Origin: Arabidopsis thaliana
Taxonomy: Eukaryota > Streptophyta > Magnoliopsida > Brassicales > Brassicaceae
DNA length: 64,000 nucleotides
Direction of reading: 5' to 3'
Assembly: GCF_000001735.4 (NCBI RefSeq)
Contig: NC_003074.8
Coordinates: 17,057,261-17,121,260 of the forward strand
How positions within the stretch are numbered: the stretch's first letter is position 1; every line of letters begins with the position of its first letter. The translations under genes and the position numbers were made by a program. Positions 11,477-23,300 of this stretch are shown in pieces. Under the pieces are notes generated by a model that had not been told where the DNA came from, did not search any database, and saw only the letters and a list, made by a program, of their open reading frames with translations.

Positions 11477-13415
11477 CTAGATATTAACCCGCGGTATACC
11501 GCGGGCCTATATTTTCATTAAATAAAAAATAATTGATTTTTTTTAGGATGATTTATAAATTTATGCTATTGTTTGATTTAAATGTATGATACACCGCGAG
11601 AAAAAAAATTCTAACTCAAATTTTAAAGTTTTAAGTTGTATTTTTTTTATTTTGTTAAGTGTTTAATATTGTATATAAAAATTGTATTTTGATTATTGTT
11701 TCTCGGATTTCACCGTACTACACCATCCTATATTAATATCGACTCAAACCCGTCGATTCTAGGATTTCACCCGTGGTAGTATTTAATTGTATAATTATAT
11801 TTTGATTGTCATTCTAGGATTTCACTCCTAGTTCTATTGCAAATTATTATCAACCCAAACCAGTCAATTCTAAAATTTCACCCGTAGTATAAAGTTTAAA
11901 TATTTATTATATTTAAACTTCTTATAAAAGAATCGAAATGTGTTTTCAAAAAATTAAAGTTTTTTAAGTGTATTTTTTTCTAATATTGTTAATTTTGTTT
12001 AGTGTTTAATATTATATAATTATATTATGATTGTTAATTATAAGGTTTTTCCGTAACATACCATCCCATGTTATTATCCACTCAAATCCGTCCCACCATA
12101 TAACCCCGTCTCAAGAAATTAAACACAAATTTATCATTTTATTATAAATTTCAAATATTTATAAAATTAAAAACTTCAAAAAAAATTAATAGTGACCCAA
12201 ACTTCATCATTGAATTTTGATTGTTATATCTAAGATTTCTTTCAAAGTATATCTAGGATTTCTCTCGTAGTATATCGTCCCGTATTAATATCTTTTATAT
12301 TCTTTATAATGTTTAAATTTCTTGTAAAATTCAATTTATAGTTTTTTGAAACTTTTTAAAGTTTCAATTCTTTAAACTAAAGAACCCTAATAAACAAACC
12401 ATTTTAATTTTGGACACCTCGTAAATCAAGCTTCATGCTCATTCGTAATCGAAATCATTTTTTTTTTTTTTTTATGGTATGGCTCTGAACCATTGTCCAA
12501 ATTTTTTAAGCAATGTGAGATATTGTACAATCGTAATGTTATCCACCCAAACACGTCCTACCATATAACCCAGTCCCGTGAAATTAAACATAATTTTGTT
12601 ATTTTCTTATAAATTTCAATATTATAAAACTTGAAACTTACAAAAATACAATATCTGTTATATTTAAGATTTTTCATGTAATATATCGTCTCGTATTAAT
12701 ATATTTAATATCTATTTATAATGTTTAAATTTCTTGTAAAATTCAATCTAATTTTTAAAACTTCATAAATTTTAAAGTTATGAATATTTAAAACATTTTT
12801 AAAGATAAACTTTATAAAAAGTTTTTAAAATTATAATATTTAAGTTTTGATAAAGTTATAATATTTATAATTTTTTGAAACATTTTAATGTTTCAATTCT
12901 TTAAAATAAAAAACTTGAGTAAATCGGATAACTATTTTAATTTTGGACGCCTGATAAATCAACCTTTCTGCTCATTCGTAATCAGAATCATTTTGGTCCT
13001 TTTATAATATGGCTCTAAACCATTGTCCAATTTTTCTAAGCGATGTGGGACATTGTACACATATTATTTCTTCATCGGTTGAATAATATATGTTCGTTTA
13101 AAAAAATTTGAATTACATTATATGCAGAAAAAATATAATATTTTATTAACTATAAATTATAACATGTTATATATTTATAAAAAAAAATATTTATAAGTAT
13201 AACAAAATAAATAAAGTAGAAGATCAAATAAAAGTGAAAGAAGAATTATATATTTATGTTTAAATTAGGTAAAAATATTTTAGGAAATTAGTTAAGGTAA
13301 ATAACAAATATGCTTAGTTTAGAGATATTATTTATTTTAAATTTGGTAATTAAATCATTAATTTCGTTTTTGAATTATTAGTTCTTAGGTAACTTTTCCA
13401 AAAATTAATGTTATC
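11477..13415 (-). mobile_element. Second Helitron of the same family, 5' end eroded
   Basis: The minus-strand 3' end carries the identical 18 bp palindrome CCCGCGGTATACCGCGGG (11488-11505), ten bases, then CTAG (11477-11480), preceded by host A at 11476. Internal phrases such as AAACCCGTCGATTCTAGGAT recur here and in the element at 4127-5968. The 5' TC end expected on the right is not found. Sequence similarity fades near 13415, so the right border is approximate. Confidence 0.65.
12061..13062. repeat. ~0.5 kb tandem duplication inside the Helitron
   Basis: Two units (about 12061-12540 and 12541-13062) share ordered landmarks: ATCCACTCAAA/ATCCACCCAAA, ACCATATAACCC, GCTCATTCGTAATC, then GGCTCT(G/A)AACCATTGTCC and a run ending near ATTGTAC. 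They have diverged through small indels. Confidence 0.65.
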
Positions 13416-13470
13416 CAAGATCCGAACAGAATTAAACATGTTATCCAGGATCCGAACAGAGTTAAACCTG
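13409..13470. repeat. Two ~30 bp tandem units
   Basis: GTTATCCAAGATCCGAACAG and GTTATCCAGGATCCGAACAG are each followed by A(A/G)TTAAAC. They lie one after the other at the eroded edge of the Helitron. Confidence 0.7.
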
Positions 13471-13564
13471 GTAAAACCCACCCATTTGAATTAATTGTTG
13501 AATTATGGCTCAAATCTTCAACATTATCTTCAAAAAACTGCTACAAAAATGTATATATAGATAC

Positions 13565-14827
13565 GGAAAAACGGTCTATTTCTCCACGAGAACTATGACA
13601 TCATGCCAGATAGAGCCCGATCTATGACCACGATCCAGATGACCCCGAAAAGATAATTCTCGATCTATATCTCCATGAATCTATAGTTCAAAACCTATAT
13701 CAACCCCATAAGCATAATTTTCACCTATTTACCCACAACCATTGGTTTTGTTCGGTTTACTATTTCTATAACCAACTAATGAAAACACTAAACCAGAATA
13801 AACCTAATTTAACCGAGTATCACTAAATAAATAAACAAATTAATTAATTAATTGAATTATTATGAAACAGTAACAACACGATGACGTTCTTCTTCCTTTC
13901 AATGGTGATGGTGATGGTGATGTTGGCTCCAGTGATGGTGGCTATAGATATATTTTCCAGTTTTTCCCCTTTTCTTCTTATCCCTCATCTCCGCTCAGAT
14001 CTGCTGCTTAAGCAAAGCTTCATCGACTTTGATTAAACTCGAATTGAGACCTTCCCACATTATTCCACCCATTGAAATCACTTGCTTCATTTTGTAGAAG
14101 ATTAATAACGTTGAATCAGCCATTGTCGACTTGATGGTTTGTGTTGATTGTTTTCTGTTTTTTGTAATTACCAGATTGATTTTAAGATGAGCAATTGAAA
14201 GAACAGTAATAGAATTGGATAAAACTTATTTAATAATTGAGATGTTGATTTTGTTTAATTGGGTTGTTCTTTTGTGAATTGTAAAATTCATGCGGAAGCT
14301 CACCTCGATCTTCTCTTTCTTAGCCATATTCTTAGCAACGATTCCAGTTTTCAGGTCAATGTCGATGTTAACGTTATTAGCAATGAGAATGCGTTTAAAA
14401 TGCTTTGTTGAATATCTCTTCATTAGTTACGACAAATTTGTATGTGGATTCAAAATAAATCTAACACCCATCGTAACAATCAAAGAGAGATAAACTATTT
14501 TTTCAAATAAACATAATCTGGAATTTTATAGGGAAGAAGAGAGAAGACAAGACGACAGCAATTTTGTTATTTCTTTTTTTATTATTAATTTTTTTTTTTA
14601 AGAAGGTTTGACATATAAAGTGGTTTGGTATCGGTTTGAGTGGATTTTTATCGGGTTTGGTCAGCAAACCGATTAAACCCAAATATATGGGGAAATAGAT
14701 GAAAACTATCAATTTTGGGGAGATAAAAGATCGAGAAGTATCTGTTCGGGGACATCTGGATTGTGGTCATAGTTCGGGCTCTATCTAGCATGATGTCATA
14801 GTTATCGTGGGAAAATACCGTTTTTCC
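13565..14827. mobile_element. MULE-like element with ~200 bp inverted repeats
   Basis: The two ends form long inverted repeats. The left starts GGAAAAACGGTCTATTTC (13565) and the right, read inward on the minus strand, starts GGAAAAACGGTATTTTCC (14827). Similarity, including ACTATGACATCATGC and GATAGAGCCCGA, extends about 190-200 bp. The flanks share ATAGAT, giving an imperfect 8-9 bp duplication as expected for Mutator-type elements. No transposase is visible. The interior (13860-14560) looks like captured gene sequence. Confidence 0.7.
13995..14417 (-). pseudogene. Possible captured two-exon gene fragment inside the MULE
   Basis: On the minus strand an open stretch ends with residues KTGIVAKNMAKKEKIE at a good donor (GAG|GTGAGC near 14302). 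After an intron, the acceptor before TCGACAATG (about 14129) joins in frame to ESTMADSTLLIFYKMKQV, and the frame ends in LLKQQI and a stop at 13995-13997. Splice signals, matching phase and sensible codon use suggest the tail of a cellular gene picked up by the element (Pack-MULE). I do not recognise the protein. The left border of the upstream exon is uncertain, and chance open frames remain a possible explanation. Confidence 0.4.
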
Positions 14828-14835
14828 ATAGATTA

Positions 14836-15011
14836 TCAGGGGGAATGTTATGAATAATAGATATTATATGGATGTTCATTAAGAGCCCATTAGAATATTC
14901 TAGAAATCTTTACATTATTTGGTTACCCTAATATGTATCTCCTATATATATCCTCTTGTTACTCATGAATAATACACAACAACAATTCCTAAACCTAATT
15001 GTTCTATAACA
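14836..15011 (+). mobile_element. Copia-type LTR with polypurine tract
   Basis: The purine tract CAGGGGGAA runs directly into TGTTATGAATAATAGATAT (14846), and the sequence ends TTCTATAACA at 15011, so a 166 bp TG...CA unit lies just after a polypurine tract. That arrangement marks a 3' LTR. The internal part has been lost or replaced by the MULE to the left. Confidence 0.6.
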
Positions 15012-15284
15012 TTGAGTACTTTTAGTAAGAAAAAAAAGAAGAGATTATTTGTGTCAGATTGACTTATGCTAGATACTAATTAATTCACCTTACAACTTAA
15101 TTTTAACGTCAAAAAGTGTTATTCTTGCTAATTTCACTTAAGATTTTTAAGTTTATCATTGTTTGCAACATATTTTTTTTTGTTAAAGGGTTTTAATTGT
15201 CTGCAGCATATTGAAATTATAAGTTGCAAAATCGGAAAGTAGAAAGAATTCAAAGTGTATGTTAAGGAAAAAAAAGAAAAAACA

Positions 15285-15395
15285 TCGCAAGTGTTACACT
15301 AGATTAAATTCATCTCATTTGGAGAAAAGATCCTAACGAACGGCGAACCCAGTATCTCCACCTAAGATATTTATCACTAGACCAAAACCACGTTG
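15285..15395 (-). mobile_element. tRNA-derived SINE-like fragment
   Basis: On the minus strand there is a box-A-like TGGTCTAGTGATA (about 15386-15374). About 35 bases downstream is a box-B-like GGGTTCGCCGTTC (about 15342-15330), followed by a T-rich tail near 15285. The spacing and motifs fit a plant SINE promoter, but box B departs from the GGTTCGANTCC consensus and no target duplication was found. Confidence 0.35.
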
Positions 15396-15935
15396 GTTGA
15401 CTCGACAAACAATCAAACTTGTCTCAAATTGGATATTACATAGAAGGTCAGGAGGATTACCAATCTGAAGAAATGAAGGAGATGATTCGGTCACGAATGG
15501 GACAACAATTATTCATAAATATCCAGGTAAGAGTTTCATGCTTTGGTATACTAGTTTATACTAATGAACCAGTGGCTTTGAAACTCTGGTTTGATTGTAA
15601 ATTTGACTGGACTATAAGCATTTTTGTGTTGATAACTAGTACGAATAAACAAGGCAAGTTGAATAAAAAATACTGCCCACTAGCAATTAGGAAACATATT
15701 TATTCATCAGTCAATTGCATTTCCTTTGTAGAACAAATCCATTATTTGATAATCGCATAGGTGTGACCTGTTTTACATGATTTCAAGAGGCTTGACTTTA
15801 TTTTTTTAAAGAGAAAAGCTGAGGCATGACTTGGCAATTAGCTCTTTCACTTAAAATGTCCAAATGAGTTTTGTCTACACAATACTTATAAGCTTTTTGT
15901 TAGTGTTCAGATTTTTCTTGGGAATTTAAGAGTAA

Positions 15936-18900
15936 ATGGAGAGTTCCCATAGGTTTTTGTTGGTGGCGCTAACAGTAGCTTCCTCTATTATTCACCTTGT
16001 TCAAGCTCAAGCAGGTAACTACATTTTAATTCAAACGTTTAGGATTTTTATATACATTTTGAGAAAAGTGAAATGTATAATATTATTTGGATAAGCAGTG
16101 TATATCTTATTAAGTGGCTATGTTTGTAAAAACGCCTAAGCATAGAATCTACACCGTTGAGTTTGAACCATTATATTAACCTCTTCTATCTCTTTCAATA
16201 GGGTTCATCAGTTTGGATTGTGGATTATCCCCGAATGAGCAATCTCCGTATGTTGAGCTGGAAACTGGATTACAGTTCTTATCAGATTCAAGCTTCATCC
16301 AAAGTGGGAAAATTGGTAGAATTGATGCAAGTCTTGAGTCCAAGTACCCAAGATCACAGACTACGTTGAGATATTTTCCAGATGGAATACGAAACTGCTA
16401 CAACGTTAATGTTTATAAGGGAACAAATTATTTGATCAGGGCTACAATTAACTATGGAAATTACGATGGTCTTAACATTTCTCCTAGATTTGATTTGTAC
16501 ATTGGTCCTAATTTTTGGGTGACAATAGATTTGGAGAAGCATGTAGGTGGTGATACATGGGAGGAGATCATTCACATCCCAAAGTCTAACTCTTTGGATG
16601 TGTGTCTTATTAAGACTGGCACATCAACGCCGATCATATCAGTATTGGAACTAAGGTCTCTACCAAATAATACTTACATCACAGAATCAGGTTCTTTGAA
16701 GTCTATACTAAGATCATACCTAAGTGTATCAACAAAAGTTATAAGGTAAGTCAACTATTTGATATTAAAGTTTTTTCTTACCCATTTACTTTTTTTTTAG
16801 TCATTGCAAATTGTTTGTAGATAATGATGTACAAGATTGTGGTTACCGCAGGTACCCAGATGATTTTTATGATCGAAAATGGGTTCCATACTTTGAGTCA
16901 GAATGGAGGCAAATATCCACCATTCTCAAAGTGAACAACACCATTAATGGTTTTCTTGCGCCGCAAGAGGTGCTCATGACTGCCGCGGTACCTTCCAATG
17001 CTAGTGTGCCATTGAGTTTCACCAAGGATCTTGAATTCCCCAAAGATAAACTTTACTTCTACTTCCACTTCTCTGAGATCCAACCTTTACAAGCCAATCA
17101 GAGTAGAGAGTTTAGTATTTTGTGGAACGGAGAAATTATTATTCCCACTTTGAGTCCTAAATATCTAAAGGCTAGTACTCTTTATAGTGTGTCACCATTT
17201 GTTTGTGAAGTAGGGAAATGCTTATTAGAGCTGAAAAGAACTCAAAACTCAACTCTCCCGCCTCTACTTACCGCCATTGAAGTTTTTACAGTTATCGACT
17301 TTCCACAGTCTAAAACAAACGAAGATGATGGTAAGTTTTTTTATGGATAGTTAAATAATTTATGTGGAGTACATATGCTCTTTTGATGAAATAATCAAAA
17401 CATCTTTATATGCTAAATCTAGCGTAAACTTATGACAGTGAGTGCTATAAAAAACATAAAAGACACCCATGGATTGAGTAGAGTCTCATGGCAAGGAGAT
17501 CCATGCGTCCCACGACAGTTTTTGTGGGAAGGTCTAAGTTGCAACGACAAGAATGTGTCTGCATCACCAAGAATAACTTCCTTGTGAGATATCTACTACT
17601 CAACCCTCGTTAGACATTTTAGAAAACATTTTCTAACTAGTAACTACACGAGACGTTAATTATTATTTTTGTTTGGATCTAAACAGAAATTTATCTTCAA
17701 GTGGGCTAGTGGGAACCATACCTTCTGGAATTCAAAATTTTACTCTTCTCGAAAAGTTGTAAGTATGGTTAAGTGAATGAAAATAGTTTGTTAATGCAAG
17801 TGAATTTTTTTCTAATTGATTTCTTACAAATTAACTTTAGGGACTTGTCAAATAACAATTTGACAGGACTGGTGCCCGAATTTCTAGCTAAAATGGAAAC
17901 ATTGTTGTTCATGTAAGTTTTTTCCGACATGTTTATACTTTCTCATGGATAATTTCACCTGAACTTAAGGACAATTTTTTTTTTGGTTTAAACAGAGACT
18001 TGAGGAAGAACAAACTGAATGGTTCAATTCCAAATACTCTTCGTGATAGAGAAAAGAAAGGACTACAAATATTGTAAGAAGGAAATCCATTCGCACACAT
18101 TTTTTTTGTTCAAGATCTCCCTTGTGGCACAAGGCTTTTGCATTCAAAATACTAAAAGGTAGATGAATTATTTTGTTTTGTAGTGTTGATGGTGATAATA
18201 CGTGTTTATCATGTGTCCCAAAAAATAAATTTCCAATGATGATTGCTGCGTTAGCTGCTTCTGCGATAGTTGTCGCCATATTGGTACTGATTCTCATTTT
18301 CGTTTTCACAAAGAAAAAGTGGTCAACTCATATGGAAGGTATTATTAATTACCTAATTATTAACGCAACAATTTATATATTATAAGGTGTCATGGATATT
18401 GTTGTCTCACTAGATTGTTATTTGCATATATCTATCCCCATCAGTAATTTTGCCAACAATGGATATTATGTCCAAGACTATATCCGAACAATTAATCAAG
18501 ACAAAAAGGAGAAGATTTGCTTATTCAGAAGTTGTAGAAATGACAAAAAAATTCGAAAAAGCTCTAGGTGAAGGAGGGTTTGGCATAGTCTACCATGGTT
18601 ATCTGAAAAATGTAGAGCAAGTAGCGGTTAAAGTACTATCACAATCATCATCGCAAGGCTATAAACACTTCAAGGCAGAGGTATGATATGCCATAGATCT
18701 TCCTACAATATGAAAAGAAAAAAAATCACACAAATGTATTTTTGTTTTATATATTTCACATCATGTCAAACAAATGTGTTTTGTTATTGTTGGTTTGTAG
18801 GTCGAACTTCTTCTAAGAGTTCACCACATAAATTTGGTAAGTCTTGTCGGATATTGCGATGAAAAAGATCATTTGGCCCTCATCTACGAATACATGCCCA

Positions 18901-20068
18901 ATGGAGATTTAAAAGATCACTTGTCAGGTGAAAGATGAATATATATCATTATTAGAAATATTTAATTCATAGGACGACTAATTTTGACAATTTGATACAG
19001 GGAAACAAGGTGACTCTGTTTTGGAATGGACTACCAGACTACAAATAGCTGTCGATGTTGCCCTAGGTTCGTACTAACTCAATATAATTTCAGTCACTTG
19101 TTCATATTTAAAGATGTCATCATGACTCAGAAGTAGATATATATGATTCAACTATATGGACATAAAAGTATATGTAAATACATCTTAATATAAGTAAAGC
19201 ACCAAATCCATATAAACACTTTCCAGTAAAATAATTGTATCCACAATTTGACACATCTGTTATAAACATATTAAAATGATAAGACTATTATTTTACATGA
19301 AGCTTTCACTCACCGGAATTTTTAGCATCAATTAACAAGAGTGAGTCTATTTCATAGGATTGGAATACTTGCATTATGGATGCCGGCCATCGATGGTGCA
19401 TAGAGATGTCAAAAGTACAAATATATTGTTGGATGATCAGTTCATGGCCAAAATTGCGGATTTTGGGCTTTCAAGGTCGTTTAAAGTTGGAGACGAATCT
19501 GAGATTTCGACGGTTGTTGCTGGTACTCCTGGTTATCTTGATCCCGAGTAAGTACTATTAGTTCACTCCCTTGATATATACAACATATAAATTATGCATG
19601 CATTCATCTTCTTTGCCAAAATGTATACATATAAATTCTCCATCTCCTTTATTGTCCAGATATTATAGAACAAGTCGGTTGGCTGAGATGAGTGATGTAT
19701 ACAGTTTTGGGATTGTATTACTAGAGATTATCACAAACCAACGTGTGTTTGACCAAGCTCGCGGAAAAATTCACATCACAGAATGGGTGGCATTTATGCT
19801 TAACAGAGGAGATATTACTAGGATTGTTGATCCTAACCTTCACGGTGAATACAACTCTCGTTCAGTATGGAGAGCTGTTGAATTGGCTATGTCATGTGCA
19901 AACCCTTCTTCAGAATACCGGCCAAACATGTCCCAGGTTGTTATCGAACTAAAAGAGTGTTTAACTACTGAAAACTCTATGAAAGTAAAGAAAAATGACA
20001 CAGACGCTGGTAGTTCTCTCGAACTGAGCTTGAGCTTCGATACTGAGGTGGTCCCTACTGCAAGATAG
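15936..20068 (+). CDS. Malectin-like LRR receptor kinase, full length (883 aa)
   Basis: This is a plasma-membrane receptor kinase of the malectin-like/LRR-I family. Thirteen exons read in frame: 15936-16014, 16202-16745, 16852-17330, 17439-17583, 17687-17758, 17841-17912, 17996-18073, 18184-18338, 18445-18680, 18801-18927, 19001-19066, 19358-19547 and 19660-20068. In order the protein has a signal peptide (about 1-26, ending VQAQA), a malectin-like ectodomain (about 27-370, with FISLDCG and NCYNVNV), about three LRRs in small separate exons ([13 protein letters not shown]), a membrane helix (about 503-526) and a Ser/Thr kinase. The kinase has LGEGGFG, Lys604, HRD Asp701 and DFG Asp719, so it looks catalytically competent. 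The start is supported by the paralogue at 24848. It is first in a tandem array. Ligand and pathway are unknown; A. thaliana relatives at this locus are mostly uncharacterised. Confidence 0.93.
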
Positions 20069-20349
20069 TTATGTGCATAGACGCGTACCTTGTGTCGACG
20101 TATCCTACTTGTGCGTATTGTTCTTGGCAAAAGAATGTTTAAATTCTATTTCTAGACGTCACAAGCTTATAACTACATAAGAGACATAAATGTACAAGTC
20201 TTTTGATCGTGTATATGAATTTGTTGTCTGGAATTTGAGTACCTACCTTCCACATTCATTAACTATTTCATTATGAAATTAGATCACACTAATTATTAAG
20301 GTTAGGAAAGAAAATTATGGATAGTTTTGTGCATGATGAAGCAGGGGGA

Positions 20350-23300
20350 TAAAGCCAAGTGTTACAAAATCTAGTAGAGAAACAAGAGAACATAAGGTGA
20401 CAACTCGGTGAGCTCAGAAACCATCAAATATTTTCAAGTATTAGTTAAAATATATTTCAGAAATTTAAGGAATTGGCTCAAGAATATCTGTACATATTAA
20501 ATGAACTTACATGATACAACAGTAGTAAAGAAACAAAAATCTTCAATGATATGGACGCATGTGCCGGTGATAGCACCCAGTTTACAAACGTTATAAAAAA
20601 AAAAATACAAACTCAAAAATAATAAAATTGCCTTAAAACTCTTAATGCAAAAAAAAAAAAAAAAAAAAAAAAAAACTGGCTTCAAAAACGAATATTACAT
20701 GGACAATCAGAATGTTGCACAAGACTCACTAGCCATATACGACAACCAAGTTGCATAAAGCAAAATAATAAATCATGTCAACTCTTTCTATGTCAACATT
20801 TCTTCACCTCTCATGTTAGTTAGTGGTTCCATACTATTGTAGCCTATATTTGTTTAGTTATTAGTAGTTTCTTTGTGATAAAACTAGACCACTTGGATAT
20901 TATATCACATAGACTAACAAAAAACGGCTTATTGTTCACTACAAACGTATTTTAAATTCTTCTTTGCATCTTAGTCATGTTCTCACGTTTTTTTGGCAAC
21001 TTGGGAAAGTCTTTTCTTGAAATGTCGAAAAATAATTGTGTTCTCCACTGCTTATCATCATAGATATATTGTTCAGAACTTAGGGAGTTAGGGCAGTGCA
21101 AGTCTTTTGCCTCGGCACTAAGAGAATATGGAGAATCCCCATGTACTTTTGTTGCTACCACTTATATCATCTTTATCTATTAATATTCCCCTTGTTCAAG
21201 CTCAAGCTCAAGTTAACGATGGTACCTATTTCGGTTTTATAAATTTCAGTTTGAAATTATTTGATTTTTCCTTCGTTTTTATGCCTGAAAATAGTTATAA
21301 AATCGTACCTACCGATGTCGAAGTCATATAATTGATTTAGTCACTAGCTCAATGGGTTGGACCAACTGGACCGTGCCTGGATCGCTTGTTAATCATCAAT
21401 CTTCCTAATTCAGTTCTTGATATCGTAAAAACAAAAAATCGTTGTTAACACATTGTTTGCTAATTTGTATCATTTTCCAAAACTATAGTCTATTCAAACA
21501 CCATTGACATCTTAAAATCAACAGGGTTAATAAGTCTCCAAATTCCAGTTCTCGAAATTCCAATAAAATTTGTTGTTCTTGCTGCTGCCATTGTGATCAT
21601 TCTCGTGGTACTGGTTCTCATTTGTGTGTGCAGAAAGAAAAAAGCACCAAGTCATGTCGAAGGTAGTTGAAGAGACACTCATCAACAAAATTATACGTTA
21701 CATGTTTTATTTTTATACTAAATATTTCTTTCTACAGATATACCCCCTTCACCAGTTTCATTAACTACTAGTAAATCTGAAGACTCGATCAAGACAAAAA
21801 GGAAAAAGTTTACTTATTCGGAGGTTACAGAAATGACAAGTAACTTTCAAAGAGCTCTTGGTGAAGGAGGCTTTGGCATTGTCTATCATGGTTATTTGAA
21901 TGGTTCAGAGGAAGTAGCCGTTAAAGTACTCTCTCAAACATCATCACAAGGCTATAAACATTTCAAGGCAGAGGCATGTAATCCCTTAAATCTTCCAACA
22001 AAGTTGTAACTAAAAATCTACGTGACACTTCTATATATATTATTTATGCATCATGCTAAGTTAATGTTTTTATATGTTTGTTCATTGTTTGTATGCAGGT
22101 TGAACTTCTACTGAGAGTTCACCACACGAACTTGGTAAGCCTTGTCGGGTATTGCGATGAACGAGGTCACTTGGCTCTCATCTACGAATATATGTCCAAC
22201 GTAGACTTAAAACATCACTTGTCAGGTGAAAGATTATTATTTCTTCCTTTTAAAAAATTCACATGATAACTAATTTTGATGATTTAATGCAGGAAAGCAT
22301 GATGTCTCTATTTTGAAGTGGAGTACTCGATTAAGAATAGCCATTGATGCCGCACTAGGTTTCTACTAACTCAAAATAGTTCTTAGTCACTTTGTTTGTT
22401 TAGCCAAAACGTTTTTGAGATCACTGAATATTGAACAAATATATCTTATCCTAACTTAAACTAACCTATTTTGAGTCACCTGTTAGCCAAATTTTGAAGA
22501 ATTTGTTATAGTGATGCTAATACCGGTGGTGAAATTTTTGAATTCAAAATATTGTCTTTTTTCCCCACTTTACCTTTTTTCATATTCAGATTACATTGTA
22601 TAGACATTATACATATATATGAGTGTTCGCTAATATTTTTAGGATTGGAATACTTACATATTGGTTGTCGACCATCAATGGTACATAGAGATGTCAAAAG
22701 TACAAATATATTGTTGGACGATCAATTTACTGCCAAAATTGCGGATTTTGGGCTTTCAAGATCTTTCCAACTCGGAGATGAATCTCATATTTCAACAGTT
22801 GTTGCTGGTACTCCTGGATACCTTGATCCTGAGTAAGAATTTTAAAATAACTTTCGAGCTTTTTTAATAAGTGGAATCTTCTAGTCGATGCTATACTATC
22901 CTAGATGTGAACTTCACCATGCCATGCCATGTTTACATTTTGTGTCCATATTCATATTAGTTGGTACAATAATGGACACATGAATCATACTACGTATTAA
23001 TTATTGCCTTGCCAGATATTACAGAACGGGTCGGTTGGCTGAGATGAGCGATGTCTACAGCTTCGGGATTGTGTTATTGGAGATGATGACAAACCAACGT
23101 GTGATTGACCAAAACCGTGAAAAGCGACACATAACAGAATGGGTAGCTTTAGTGCTTAACAGAGGAGACATTACCAAGATCATGGATCCTAATCTTTACG
23201 GCGATTACAACTCAAATTCTGTTTGGAAAGCTCTTGAATTGGCTATGTCATGTGCAAACCCATCTTCCGAAAAACGACCAAGCATGTCCCAAGTTATCAG

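Noticed and set aside
15419-15760. 113-codon open frame before the first receptor kinase
   Set aside because: No similarity to known families; it lies in promoter sequence and is not shared by the sister gene upstream regions.
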